DNA of 64,000 nucleotides from Bacillota bacterium (GCA_023460575.1 JAEWPQ010000030.1:1-64000); one strand, 5' to 3'. Shown: positions 35,701 to 45,146, counted from the stretch's first letter. Translations and numbers: made by a program. Notes: generated by a model from the sequence alone, not told the origin.

Positions 35701-38700
35701 ACAAATGGCTAAAGGATGACAGCACAGGAAAAGAACCCACACTTCTTGGGGGTGCCAAATTCCAGATATGGCTGTTAAATCCGGATAATAATGAAAAACT
35801 AATGCCTATTGATGTGGTGGAAACAGGCCTGGAATCTGACGGTACCTATAAAACAGGTTATGCATTGTCAAAAACCATCAGACTGGATGAATTAAGCAAT
35901 AAAATTACAGCAATGGGTAAGGATCCCAAGGATATCCTTCAATATAATGCAGAAGGTGACCCGGTTAATTTATTGCTGGGACTGGAGGAGATTTATGCTC
36001 CGTCTAAGGTTACCATAGATACAACGCTTCATCTTTTAAATGTTACGGTGCCAATTAACAAGGACCATATTGATGAGCAGTATTTCTGGGACAGCAGCAA
36101 ATCGACTGCATTCAGGCTTATTAACAAGGTTTCCAAAGAATATCCGGTAACCCTTAAAAAATATGGCTATATCCCGGATACCGGTACATTCCATAAAACA
36201 GACGATGAATTAGATGGCATGAATATTGAGAAAACACCACTCTCAGGGGTTGCGTTTGAAGTCTGGCAGTATCAGTGGAATGGAGCCGGATATAATTACA
36301 AGAAATATGGCACCTATACAACAGACAATACCGGTAAGATTCTGATACCTGGAGGGCTTCCTTCCGGTCTTTACCGAATGAAGGAAACCTTAACCACGGA
36401 ACAGAAGAAACAATATATCACCATGTATACCGGTGATGGCGGGCTTTGGAGGTACTTTACCGTAGCAAGTTCGTCTCTGACAGTGCCAGTTTACAATCCC
36501 CAAAAGCCAATGCTTGAAATAGAAAAGACAGCATGGAGCGGAGATAGGCCAGAAGGACTTTCCGGTATTATATTTACATTAAAAACTCCTTCAGGAGGTC
36601 AGGTCACTGCTGTCACACAAAAGCAGGGGGACGGAAGATATCTTGCTGTTTTAAATGGACTTGAAAGCGGAACGTATACCGTCATCAGTGAGACACTGGG
36701 AAGCAGTGCTGAAAAGATGACAGCAGATAATTATTTTGAACAGCTTTCAGTTTCAGTTGGTTACAAGCCAGTAGCTGACGGAGATAAAGTAACCCTGGTT
36801 CCTGTAACAGACGGGATAACCGGTCAGCTGGCTGCACTGACTATTAAAAATCCAAGACTGGCAGAGCTTACGTTACATAAAACGGACGGTGAGAATAATC
36901 AAAGCGGTACTTCCATGAAAGGTGCTGCATTCCGTCTGGAATATATGAAGTTCCGCTCTGATACAGATTTTGACGGAGTCTTTCTAAGGAATGTAGAAGA
37001 TCCGGCTTACGAAAAGCCGGTGGATGGCTTTGGAACTTTGACCACAGTGATGGAAGATCAGGGGGATGGCTCCTATGTCCTTAAGAACTGTAAGCCAGGC
37101 TGGTACCGAATTACGGAAATAAAGGCACCGGATGGATATACAATTGATACCGAACCTCTGGTAGTTGCTGTGACCGGAGACATGACCGGATCTTATCATA
37201 ATGCGGAAGTAACCTTTGAAAACCGTATGAAGGTTACCCTGACAATAACAAAGAAACTTAATTTTGGTGATGGATTCGTAAATGATCAGGATATAATAAC
37301 GAAGCTTCCGTCTCAGGTGGTATTTGATGTATTCACCTATTCCGATGCGGAAAAGGCCTATAAGCCGGTATATGATGAGAATAATCAGCCTGTAACAGTC
37401 GCAATTAAAAACTTTGAGGCAGCAGATGGCTATTATTCTGCAGAGGGTAAGGTGCTGCTGGCACAGAACCCGGAGGGCGGAGCCTACTATGTAAAAGAGC
37501 GGGAGAATCCTGATTGGATGCTGACTGGAGAAACAGGAGTGACCAATGGCAGGCTGTGGTCTGACGGCTATATCCAGGCAGGAACAGATTCCGATTTCAC
37601 AACCAAGACCCCGGTTGCCATAGGAGTAGAAAATCAGTATGCAAAAGCAAGAATCCGCATTACGAAAGTGGATGCAGCAGATCCTTCAAAGAAACTGACA
37701 GGTGCGGCATTCAGCTTATATTCCGATCAGGCACTGACTTCCTATGTGGGAGATTTTAAGGAAATCGGAACAAGCGGCATTTACGAATTATTACTTTCAA
37801 CAAAGAAAAACAGTCCGGGAACTTATTATGTAAAGGAGACAAATGCCCCTCAGGGATATCTCACCATTGGGACAGCAATTCCGGAACAGGGACTGAAAGC
37901 GGAAACTGGAAAAACTACGGAGATTACCGTAGAAAATCAGGGAGGAATTGATTTCCGGATTACCAAATACAGCGGAGATGGCAAGACAGAAGCGGAAAAA
38001 GCTGGAATAACCTTTGAGCTTTATAAAAAAGATGCCGGCAATACCTGGATCTATGTAACAGAGGGAACCACAGATTCCCAGGGTAAGCTTTCCTTCCGGG
38101 GGCTGAAACAGGAGTCTGGATATTCTTACGGCTTGTATGAAGTGCCTGTAAAGGATCATGGATTTGATACCTTCCGTCTGGAAGCTTTTGAAGGGGAAAA
38201 TGGAGCCATACTTCCGGTAACTGCAGATTTAATTAAGAATGGTGAGACCAGAGAAAGACTGGATTTGTATGTGCTCTCAGATAATAATACCAAAGCGCCT
38301 GGTGTATATCAGTTCACGGTGCATAATCAGGAAGCGCTACCATTAAAACTGTTTAAAAATGACATTAACAAACAGGATAATCCGTCTGGATCACTGAATG
38401 CGTTTGTAAAGGTAACAAATAAAGAAAACGGAAAACAGGCAGGAGATATTATATCGATACCTTATGGTGAGTCCGGAACTACAGTCATGCTCCTTCCGGG
38501 AACCTATGAGATTGAAGAGACCTCCATCACGCCTAATACAGATGGATATGTGATTAATCCGGATGACAGCAGAACTGTTTATAAAAAGGAAGTAACCATT
38601 GAAAAAGGAAATACTCCGCCGCCCTGTGAATTTACCAACGTGAAGCAGAAAACAGGAGTAACCCTTGACAAGACGACTCAGACCGCTTCTTTAAAAGATT

Positions 38701-41700
38701 TATGGTGGAATGACGGTCAGACGGTTACCTATACCCTTACGCCAGGAGCTGTTAATACCATTCCTCTTGATCAGTATGAAGTCACCGATCAGGGACTGAC
38801 CATGCTTGATTCAGGAAAAAATGTTCTTGATGAAAAAGAATACAGCGATGAAAAATATACCATTCTTTCTGTTAAACCAGGAAAAGCCGCGCAGATCAAC
38901 CGGCTGAAAGAAGGAAAAACAGGAACGATCATGGCAGATGTAACCTTCTATGGTTTTGATGGAAATCAGATCGGAGAGGTGCAGAGCGTAAGCGTTTCCG
39001 GAGATGGTGAGATTGGTGAAATTAAGCCCGTTGGCAGCAGGAAGGTGAAATCATTTAAAATCAGTTACCGGGATGATACGTTAAAGGGATCTACGAAAAA
39101 TGCCTATATACTGGGGCAGGATTTCGTACCTGGAACCATCACGGTTACAGCAAAGCTGAACCGTCAGGACGCAACGCTTGCTGACGGAAGCTATAAGAAG
39201 GATATAAAATTTATACGTAATAATGCAAGTGTATCAATGAAATACCGGAAATGGGATGTAAACGGAACGTTAAACCCCGGTCAGGAAGCCAGTCAGACAG
39301 AAGCGTTATGCGATATTTCAGTAATTCAAAGCCAGGCTCCAATTCTGTCGGTGAGCAAAAATGTAAATCCTGTTAAGGGAGTACAGCCGGGTGATACTCT
39401 TACCTATACACTTACTGTAACCAATGCCACCACAAGCAGTGATACTGGAATTGCGCCTGTTCAAAAGCCGGTACTTGTTGATCTGGTTCCTCTGGGAGTA
39501 ACTGTTTCAGGAGAAACTTCCGGCGAAGACCGGTTACTGACGGCAGTTGCAGTGGAAAAAGCTCCGGGAGGTGTAACCATTGATAAGACTGTACGAAAGG
39601 TGGATCCGGATACCGGACGGGAGACTCTGTTTATCCGTCTCAATGGAAATCTGGAAAAGGGCGAGTCTGTTACTGTATCGGTGAAGGCAAAAATTGCAGG
39701 AAATATAATTAACTATGGTAAAAACATATTAAACACGCTGTTCGTAACCAGCGATGTACTGCAGCCGGCATTTTCTCTGAACCATACCGGTGCCTCCTTT
39801 ATGATTAATACCAGCTCAGGAACCAAATGGCCCAGCAGTGATTTACCCGCCGGAGCATTACTGCCTGATGAAAAATACCGCAGCTACGGTTATGCTTCTG
39901 ATTCAGCAGAAAACACCATGAGCACCGGAACTGGTATTCAGCTTTATAAAGAGGTAAAAGGAAATTTAGATAGCAGATATGTATCAGGAACTACGGCAGG
40001 AAAGGTAGCAAAAACAGCAGAGGATACAGAACTTACACAGTACGACGGAACCGTATTATACCGGCTTATGGTAAACAATGCATCGGCACAGGATTATGTC
40101 AGCCAGCTGCAGCTTATGGATATCCTGCCGGTGAAAGGAGATTACAGTACAGGTAATTTTGGAAGACTCAGTGACTTCCGGCTGAAGTATGACAGCATTC
40201 AGTCTATCGCAATTGAAAACAGAAAAGATTCAGGAAGTTCAGGAAGAAAGGTTCAGGGATTTGTTTATGAGATTTCGTATTCCAACAAAGCATTTGAAAA
40301 TAAGGATGATGCAAATGCCGGAAAGAATGCGATGTTAAATGACAACGCCTCCGGATTCTGGTCAGGAAGTTCCAGTGATCCTACCGCTATCCGTATTAAG
40401 ATCACAGATCCTGAATTTTATCTGGCACCAGGCGAGAACCTGGTTGTCACGTATAAGACAGTCGTGCCTTACAGTACGGCAAACGAACTGGAAGATGTTG
40501 CTTACGGCTATGCAGTCAATGATTTTGCTACAGCCTACAGCTATAAAGAAGCAAGCCTTGAGAGTGAAGAAAAAAAATTCTCCCAGGCACAGACCAGCAA
40601 TTCCGTTCAGGTGCTTCTCGTTCCTGGAAATGTAAAGGTATCAGGCAGAATCTGGATTGATGATGACAACAACGGAATACAGAATGAAAGCATACACAAT
40701 GATCATCTTCTTACAGATTTGTTCCCTCTGCTTCAGAGCGGTTACTTTAATGTCAGCCTGCTGAAGTTCAGCAAATACGGGGATGACCAGATTTCCATGG
40801 AACCGGGAACCGGGGATGCCAGATTCTTATTTGACAATCTGACACCTGCGAAGCCATATGGACTCACTGGCTCAGATTTCACAGAGAGTACGGAGGATGA
40901 GTGGTACAGCGGCAAGTCTCTGCGTTTAACCAGTTTAAAGGGAGATGATCCGGCTCATTATCAGATTGAAGTGAGTAAGGGGGCTATGCCCAAAGGTTTC
41001 GAGGATCTGGTATTAAAGCTTGCCAAACCTGACATGCTGCCAGACGGGGAAAATAAAAAGGCAGGCAGATCCAGACTGCCAAAGACCTTGCTGGAAGGGG
41101 GAGTAAACTACAATGAAAGCCGTGACAGCAACTTTAATGAAACGAAAAACGGATATTCCTCAGAAGATTTCTTCTTATGGTCAACATCAGGGGAATATGA
41201 TACAACCAAGGATATAGGCTTTGTTCCGTATAGAACCGTAACGGTAAAGAAGACGAACAAAGCACAAAATCCAGTGGCAGGAGCTCATTTTACGGTATAT
41301 GGTCCTTTTACAAACCAGGAAATGGATTCCTTCAATCATTCGCAGATCACCGATTCCAGTGTGCTTAAAAGTCCGGCAGCAGCCGGCGAAACAGCCCTTA
41401 CAGACGGTGAGGCAGTATGGAACGCAGGCGAGCTTCTTTATTACATGAACTATATAATCGTAGAAGACGGTGCTCCTGCAGGTTACCAGATTGCCAATGC
41501 TGTATCCGGGGATATGGTATCCATGGATTCCTATAAGGTCCAGGGTCAAAAGGCATGGATTCTTAAGAGCAAGGAGTTTAAGACTGATGCTGATCCCATT
41601 AAGAGCACGGTTACTGTAGAGGATTCTTATATAACCGGGTCACTGGAATTTACAAAGATTGACGGGCTCACCAGGGAGAAGCTTACCGGTGCCGTTTTCC

Positions 41701-44700
41701 AGATTGAAAAGCAGAGTGATGTGGTCAAAGATGGATGGAATGCACTGATTGCGTCCATGAAAAAAGATGCTGTATCCATGGGAATAGCAGACGTAAAGGA
41801 GACGGAGCAGGGTGTTAGCTTTAAGGTTACGGGCGGATTGGTGAACATTACCGGAATACCGCTTGGACGCTATACTCTTTCCGAACTTCAGGTTCCCGAC
41901 GGATATGATATCTCAAAGAAGCTTGGAGAAACCGGATTTGAAATCAGTTCACAAGGACAGAAAGCTGAATTAAGCAAAATAGAAGGAAATGTTATTGAGA
42001 ATACCAGAACAGAATACAGTTTAAGCATCAGAAAGGCGGATAATGCCGGAAATGATGCAGTAAAGGGTATCTCATTTTCCATCTCAGGACCAGGAAAGTA
42101 TGAAAGCAGTACATGGAACCCATTTATTAAAAATAAGTTTAAAATAAACGATCCGGATCATTCCAGCTATGAAGTAAAACAGACCAGTGAGGAGGGAGTT
42201 GTTACCTGGAATCTGCCTTACGGCGATTATGAGATTAAAGAGCTTCCTACGCCTAGATATCAGACCATAGAACCGTTCTATGTCAGAATCGGTGAGGACG
42301 GAGCTGTCTCATTACTGAATGGAAAAGACAGACCGGAAATCGTCCTCGACAGTCAGGAACAGTATAAAATCAATGTTATAGTGACCAACAAGGTACTGAC
42401 TGCACCAATTGTCATTGAAAAAATGGATGGGGAAAGTAAGAACCTGATTAGGGGAGCATGGTTTGAACTGAGCGGCACGTCTCTGGTAGAAGGAGCCTTT
42501 GAAGAGTATTTGAAACATGTGACAGGGCTTGGTGTTTCTTCTATTACAACCAGAACAGATGGAGGTGTTCTTTCTATAAACTTCCGGGTTGATGGGACAG
42601 AAGATTCCAGACAGGGAAAATTAACACAGATACCTTACGGAACCTATACACTGAAAGAGACCCAGGCACCAAGCGGATATCTTTTTGGCGGCAGCCATGG
42701 CTTTACAAAACAATTTAAGCTGGAAAAACCGGAAGGTATCAGCCTCACTGGAGAAAGTGCAATTGCCAATACGCCTCATGAGCTGATAATTGAAAAACGG
42801 GATAAGTCAACAAATGCCCTGCTTTCCAATGCTGAATTTGTCTTAATAACTTCAGAAGGGAAGTATGTGACACTTGATGGAAACAACTCGTTTACCGGAC
42901 TGACAGATAAAAAAGAGGAGGGATCTGCATTTACAACCGGCAGTGACGGAACTGTAACGGTAAAACGTCTGCCTGCAGGAAGTTATATTTTAAAAGAAAT
43001 CAAAGCACCGGAAAACTATAGTGTGTCTGCAGATACAGCGGTTTCCGTACTGGAAACCGGTAATACAGACAGGATTTCAGTATATGATGTGAGAGACCGG
43101 GCTAAAATACGGATCAACAAGGCTGCATCCCATAACCATGAAAAGCATCTTTCCGGAGCGGTATTTGAGATTTACTCCGATGATGGATTAACAGCACTTG
43201 CCGGTACCATGACAACAGGAAATGATGGAATGGGAGAGTCCCAGATGCTGCCTCTTGGAACCTATTATGTAAAAGAGAAGACCGCTCCAGCAGGATATGA
43301 AACAGGCAGCAGGGTCTATGAAGTCACCTTAAAGGCAGACAGTGAAGCCAGCACAGTGACGGCAGATGGCAGTGAGCTTGTCTTCAATGATTACGGAACA
43401 GGAAGTCTGACCTTTGATAAGGTGGATGGAGTGACAGAAAAACTTCTTTCGTCGGCTGAATTCTCTTTAACAGAGAAAACAACCCAGGTAGAAGGCGCAT
43501 TTGAAGACTTCATAGAAAAGCTTCTTAAGATGAGTGCAGAAGAACTGGGCGCCATGGGAATCCGTGATGTGCAAAAAAATGGAACCAGCATTCGGTTTAC
43601 AGCATTTAATGGCCATGTTGATATTGGAAGGATACCTTATGGTACCTATACGCTGAAAGAGGAGAAAGCCCCGGAAGGTTATTTAAGCTTAAACGGTAAG
43701 GCGGAATTTGACTTTACTCTTTCAGAAGACCAGAAAACGGCCCGGCTGACGGCGGATAACCAGGTAGTAAATGATCGTGCACAATTTGTTATAAAGATTA
43801 AGAAAACGGATAATCTGCAAAGAAGTATAAGTGGAATCAGCTTCCATATTCTTGGACCTGGAAAATACGAAGATAACGGAGTTCTATCCATATTCGGGGC
43901 CAGCCGGTTCCACACACAGCAGGATGCCGGAAGCGGAACTTTTGTTACAGGAGACGACGGCAGTTTAAGCCTTGGCTTAAAACACGGAGATTACCAGATC
44001 AGGGAGGATGCGTCTGATCGTTATGATTCCATTGAACCGTTCTACATCAGAGTGGACGAAAAGGGAAAGGTCAGCATCTTAAAGGATAACAGCAAAGCTG
44101 TCACTGTAGACAATGGTTCAGAGGTATCAGTAGCAGTAACAAATCAGATCAGCACAGGAAGCCTGAGCCTGGAAAAGGTAGACAGCGAAGATACCAATAA
44201 GAGATTGGAAGGAGCAGAATTCACACTGACCAATTTATCTACCATGGTTCCGGGAGCATGGGACAGCTACCGCAGGCTGGCAGCCTCTGATGGAGCAGCC
44301 TGGACGCCGGAAAATGTGACTGGTAATTCCATTGTATTTACCCTTTCGGGGAAGGCAGTGATCACAAATCTGCCTTATGGAACGTACCGGAGCACAGAGA
44401 CGAAAGCGCCAAAAGGGTATTTGCTTGGTACACAGCCGTGGAGCAGTGAATTTACTTTAAGCCAGTCTGAAAAGAGCGAGCTTTATGTAAAACCCTCTTT
44501 ATTTGAAAAGACAAAGGGTGCGATTGAGAATCAGCCTTCAAAGGTGATAGTGGTTAAGACAAATTCCGTGTTTGCTGATATCAAACTGGGCGGGGCACAG
44601 TTCATTATGAAAACCTCGGGGGGCAGTTATGTGAAGCTTAATAATGGTTCGTTTGAAGGATATACAGCGAATGAAAAAGAGGCTTCCAGATTTGAAACAG

Positions 44701-45128
44701 ACGGCAGCGGGCAGTATCTGATCAAGCGGCTGCCAGCAGACACGTATACGATTATTGAAACCAGAGCGCCGTCCGGATACATGATTAATTCCAGTATTCC
44801 GCCTCTGATTCTTGATGGAATCAACAGCTTTACAATTACCATTCAGGATGAGAGAATACGCGGAGAAGGAAGCGATGACGATGATGGTCCGACACCCCGT
44901 ACGCCTCAAAGCACAGTAACAATTATACCAGATCCTGTGCCTCTGGCAAACATGCCAGGTGAAAGCCAGATTGATATGGTCACGGTTGATGACGGAAACG
45001 TGCCTCTGGCAAAATTACCTAAGACAGGGGAGCGCAAATCGAATGCCGGAAAGGTTATGGTAGCACTGTCAGGCTTCATGCTGGCACTCTATGCAGCTAT
45101 TAATAAAAAAAAGAAGCCAGATAAGTAA
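29703..45128 (+). CDS. Giant LPXTG-anchored surface protein with SpaA/Cna-B repeats (5141 aa)
   Basis: A 5141-residue cell-wall protein. A signal peptide (basic start, hydrophobic about 15-30, cleavage near VYAA) is followed by TATPSNASKASPSEATPSQA, typical of Lachnospiraceae surface proteins. A small N-terminal domain and an acidic Glu/Thr/Ala-rich linker (about 200-330) come next. From about residue 830 onward some 26 modules end in motifs such as GTYTLKETQAPSGYL, the hallmark of prealbumin-like SpaA/Cna-B domains that often form isopeptide bonds. DUF11-like segments lie near 2980-3250 and an SdrD-B-like GRIWIDDDNNGIQNE near 3646. LPKTG is at about 5105, then a membrane segment and KKKKPDK. 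No sortase gene is nearby. GGAGG sits 8 bp before the chosen ATG; an ATG four codons later is the alternative. No frameshift is seen over 15.4 kb. Confidence 0.93.
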   Translation: MKGAMKKIHRLKRIIAWLLTIAIVSGNVSQLTATTVYAAEYTERKTATPSNASKASPSEATPSQAKQVIDVKVTQSAIEKVLKKDIDKRPELKEDLVPFKGEQKDLVIEKLYEELEGKTLIFQRKTGKAMYLVVVSDALDGEPFTQTDDSDRIKQESILQNVQIIGVNGYKDRECEFRLRVVSDNFVITQAQMDEYAVVGENAEETTLQNPGNGASGATSVTEAAAGTNAETSGETEAETQAVESDSANKETETVRSTEKETEAAKTQANEDEASNTISDDTAIGNKDDVKQEETEQEKNEPEKAAPEEAEPEKADPEEENNNSGDSAGGSDISISKNDIARQTLSLSRHQVPVLAAALETVATSSETVATPSEAVLQTESFDSADIVSVGDGRVLSGEEKSALMGMSGEEEESNFSLTSLFAQPSFSMVVPSYGITLLNMEVSDEAKLSPYDTALSYYGEDATDKKETVEISLDQSMTGDIKAGKLFTYTITYTMQPAPLYEYAAGGKLSLFDTYENTVIYFTVPAGITLEEQSGKVELYTSDSEKSVYAIQAGDENHTIRPGKSDNIIINAYIDGNGKRAVGETFSLSDNSVAFNADVKVADKTDKENITYPGNIPTVTYATQPSQTQLQLISDDEWHIKKRVYPTDQSYTVIKDDQGNPQYVDITYMIEVGMYGNHGEISRQPDGTVYQTYGRTGFKENSFHITDTLSITTPNTPAEMKPESVTAVWGDGSSIPVRQNGDGSIVIDNYKTQGQNGADHIYVSELAPTYSSYLVTARYPFEPFILKYNDPRVNDSSVFTVLNQSHLEYIKLGTTQIMKDDSEAAVAVHEVNKPAVIQLTKMLDEGIGVLKPYDLTMEKEYPGFAEFEIYSVDSTGKETPYANYTIVDPNGNALEKGLIAVNPSSEEGESIPYTTGSRGYIQIQTDPGTYVIKEGRKPAGTEYSYAVVDSQTFRDTEEINFTIKAGENKEVKVVNNVVGKGAVEFYKKARTWNSVDTKEEDLSPLSGAQFTLYEKVSGAEVTTVQSDETGLVRFKPVTPGEYIVREKSANGYIMDTKEYPVTVKRGETSALKEDGNYLVNTLNQAKVQVIKLLQKDSGAYEAVSQQYRGNFDNHFWFESTSDGSSWSTVSVNSKDTYSLDGNSGFEAVLPVYDSNNHEIKYRAVEELPDGYSDGNPAGSGFTTEIKNGKTYLYKEFTLVPLKTTSIEIKNNRQGILKLQKETWTFGNQWSTGWINTSNSNAGYQFKLYAADKNQNNYSEVTPGKIYVTDQSGNITAGNLDITKDYYWSETGSTDRLEAEEPGKTVDNAIINGVKTPLIGPYTVSRESDTSVKAYNIPQKVPYWLHKYDITDNNKKITATFRITRISDGVEVFNGTVSLEGTFVSLDPGTAYRAEEVQTPANYVGTEIREFTTPGGPIDREQLKEWFWYPKESTTTHLKFYNKPFKSVNLKKVKYNSSGSVDSNVKITFEVYQKDGDHFTAVTLPGNKNTIVSNTDTVMAPGTYFFKEILGSDIVNPLFLMNNKADGQYDGYIIQNGAVYYGPAAVTAAETAADKKMNIYLNGSKSLENYQNIGKVMVTKKDALRNTSVSGAVFGIYLRSQFREDDWANSIKNPIQTKTSATNGQAVFDSSKLRIFDDSGNRIPYVIAEITAPSGYLPSYEVLTTTLKEGKTISTVNGEPSGAPLVIKNEPKLTIRTQKYWRDGWNDQFYEVNRALGNVNLALYKVNRNQPEIADFVQVQVTNEFDGIATFNDIDRNDIYYVAEVRVPTRSESRLPFELNMGNKEPLPPDKVQPSKSLAVADLESRYNAVMFSGKDLPANADSLVRYTKPLFNYKSWVQFNIWKTCDGTTVGGETHDERHMVNGARFTLYKMLADTKNLSSVQMKDLADESRFESEGKYESGTRIDPQTGKRMDGQFDTAILDDGYVYWLVEDEAAPGYLLEEGGKIAAVFVPSNSGYSGYDDIRHIYHSERNEKIAVITNQHSNGGTGLENYHFQVALNKWLKDDSTGKEPTLLGGAKFQIWLLNPDNNEKLMPIDVVETGLESDGTYKTGYALSKTIRLDELSNKITAMGKDPKDILQYNAEGDPVNLLLGLEEIYAPSKVTIDTTLHLLNVTVPINKDHIDEQYFWDSSKSTAFRLINKVSKEYPVTLKKYGYIPDTGTFHKTDDELDGMNIEKTPLSGVAFEVWQYQWNGAGYNYKKYGTYTTDNTGKILIPGGLPSGLYRMKETLTTEQKKQYITMYTGDGGLWRYFTVASSSLTVPVYNPQKPMLEIEKTAWSGDRPEGLSGIIFTLKTPSGGQVTAVTQKQGDGRYLAVLNGLESGTYTVISETLGSSAEKMTADNYFEQLSVSVGYKPVADGDKVTLVPVTDGITGQLAALTIKNPRLAELTLHKTDGENNQSGTSMKGAAFRLEYMKFRSDTDFDGVFLRNVEDPAYEKPVDGFGTLTTVMEDQGDGSYVLKNCKPGWYRITEIKAPDGYTIDTEPLVVAVTGDMTGSYHNAEVTFENRMKVTLTITKKLNFGDGFVNDQDIITKLPSQVVFDVFTYSDAEKAYKPVYDENNQPVTVAIKNFEAADGYYSAEGKVLLAQNPEGGAYYVKERENPDWMLTGETGVTNGRLWSDGYIQAGTDSDFTTKTPVAIGVENQYAKARIRITKVDAADPSKKLTGAAFSLYSDQALTSYVGDFKEIGTSGIYELLLSTKKNSPGTYYVKETNAPQGYLTIGTAIPEQGLKAETGKTTEITVENQGGIDFRITKYSGDGKTEAEKAGITFELYKKDAGNTWIYVTEGTTDSQGKLSFRGLKQESGYSYGLYEVPVKDHGFDTFRLEAFEGENGAILPVTADLIKNGETRERLDLYVLSDNNTKAPGVYQFTVHNQEALPLKLFKNDINKQDNPSGSLNAFVKVTNKENGKQAGDIISIPYGESGTTVMLLPGTYEIEETSITPNTDGYVINPDDSRTVYKKEVTIEKGNTPPPCEFTNVKQKTGVTLDKTTQTASLKDLWWNDGQTVTYTLTPGAVNTIPLDQYEVTDQGLTMLDSGKNVLDEKEYSDEKYTILSVKPGKAAQINRLKEGKTGTIMADVTFYGFDGNQIGEVQSVSVSGDGEIGEIKPVGSRKVKSFKISYRDDTLKGSTKNAYILGQDFVPGTITVTAKLNRQDATLADGSYKKDIKFIRNNASVSMKYRKWDVNGTLNPGQEASQTEALCDISVIQSQAPILSVSKNVNPVKGVQPGDTLTYTLTVTNATTSSDTGIAPVQKPVLVDLVPLGVTVSGETSGEDRLLTAVAVEKAPGGVTIDKTVRKVDPDTGRETLFIRLNGNLEKGESVTVSVKAKIAGNIINYGKNILNTLFVTSDVLQPAFSLNHTGASFMINTSSGTKWPSSDLPAGALLPDEKYRSYGYASDSAENTMSTGTGIQLYKEVKGNLDSRYVSGTTAGKVAKTAEDTELTQYDGTVLYRLMVNNASAQDYVSQLQLMDILPVKGDYSTGNFGRLSDFRLKYDSIQSIAIENRKDSGSSGRKVQGFVYEISYSNKAFENKDDANAGKNAMLNDNASGFWSGSSSDPTAIRIKITDPEFYLAPGENLVVTYKTVVPYSTANELEDVAYGYAVNDFATAYSYKEASLESEEKKFSQAQTSNSVQVLLVPGNVKVSGRIWIDDDNNGIQNESIHNDHLLTDLFPLLQSGYFNVSLLKFSKYGDDQISMEPGTGDARFLFDNLTPAKPYGLTGSDFTESTEDEWYSGKSLRLTSLKGDDPAHYQIEVSKGAMPKGFEDLVLKLAKPDMLPDGENKKAGRSRLPKTLLEGGVNYNESRDSNFNETKNGYSSEDFFLWSTSGEYDTTKDIGFVPYRTVTVKKTNKAQNPVAGAHFTVYGPFTNQEMDSFNHSQITDSSVLKSPAAAGETALTDGEAVWNAGELLYYMNYIIVEDGAPAGYQIANAVSGDMVSMDSYKVQGQKAWILKSKEFKTDADPIKSTVTVEDSYITGSLEFTKIDGLTREKLTGAVFQIEKQSDVVKDGWNALIASMKKDAVSMGIADVKETEQGVSFKVTGGLVNITGIPLGRYTLSELQVPDGYDISKKLGETGFEISSQGQKAELSKIEGNVIENTRTEYSLSIRKADNAGNDAVKGISFSISGPGKYESSTWNPFIKNKFKINDPDHSSYEVKQTSEEGVVTWNLPYGDYEIKELPTPRYQTIEPFYVRIGEDGAVSLLNGKDRPEIVLDSQEQYKINVIVTNKVLTAPIVIEKMDGESKNLIRGAWFELSGTSLVEGAFEEYLKHVTGLGVSSITTRTDGGVLSINFRVDGTEDSRQGKLTQIPYGTYTLKETQAPSGYLFGGSHGFTKQFKLEKPEGISLTGESAIANTPHELIIEKRDKSTNALLSNAEFVLITSEGKYVTLDGNNSFTGLTDKKEEGSAFTTGSDGTVTVKRLPAGSYILKEIKAPENYSVSADTAVSVLETGNTDRISVYDVRDRAKIRINKAASHNHEKHLSGAVFEIYSDDGLTALAGTMTTGNDGMGESQMLPLGTYYVKEKTAPAGYETGSRVYEVTLKADSEASTVTADGSELVFNDYGTGSLTFDKVDGVTEKLLSSAEFSLTEKTTQVEGAFEDFIEKLLKMSAEELGAMGIRDVQKNGTSIRFTAFNGHVDIGRIPYGTYTLKEEKAPEGYLSLNGKAEFDFTLSEDQKTARLTADNQVVNDRAQFVIKIKKTDNLQRSISGISFHILGPGKYEDNGVLSIFGASRFHTQQDAGSGTFVTGDDGSLSLGLKHGDYQIREDASDRYDSIEPFYIRVDEKGKVSILKDNSKAVTVDNGSEVSVAVTNQISTGSLSLEKVDSEDTNKRLEGAEFTLTNLSTMVPGAWDSYRRLAASDGAAWTPENVTGNSIVFTLSGKAVITNLPYGTYRSTETKAPKGYLLGTQPWSSEFTLSQSEKSELYVKPSLFEKTKGAIENQPSKVIVVKTNSVFADIKLGGAQFIMKTSGGSYVKLNNGSFEGYTANEKEASRFETDGSGQYLIKRLPADTYTIIETRAPSGYMINSSIPPLILDGINSFTITIQDERIRGEGSDDDDGPTPRTPQSTVTIIPDPVPLANMPGESQIDMVTVDDGNVPLAKLPKTGERKSNAGKVMVALSGFMLALYAAINKKKKPDK
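41637..43098 (+). repeat. First copy of a four-domain block (A-B-A-C) in the giant adhesin
   Basis: Within the coding sequence: long SpaA-like domain A1 (GSLEFTKIDG), domain B1 (ISFSISGPGKYES...TIEPFYVRI), A2 (APIVIEKMDG) at 42402, and C1 (ELIIEKRDKSTNALLSNAEF) at 42777. The block recurs in the same order at 43401-44857 with nearly identical spacing (A to A 255 and 252 residues; first A to C 380 and 379 residues). Confidence 0.8.
43401..44857 (+). repeat. Second copy of the four-domain block (A-B-A-C)
   Basis: A3 (GSLTFDKVDG) at 43401, B2 (ISFHILGPGKYED...SIEPFYIRV), A4 (GSLSLEKVDS) at 44157 and C2 (KVIVVKTNSVFADIKLGGAQF) at 44538. A single short Cna-B domain (43099-43400) separates the two copies. 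The copies are diverged at protein level, so the duplication is old. Confidence 0.8.
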
Positions 45129-45146
45129 TTAAAAGAAAATGGTTTA

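Noticed and set aside
29703..45128. Giant gene as several genes or a frameshifted assembly
   Set aside because: One frame runs without a stop from a signal peptide to an LPKTG anchor, and domain motifs recur throughout in that frame.
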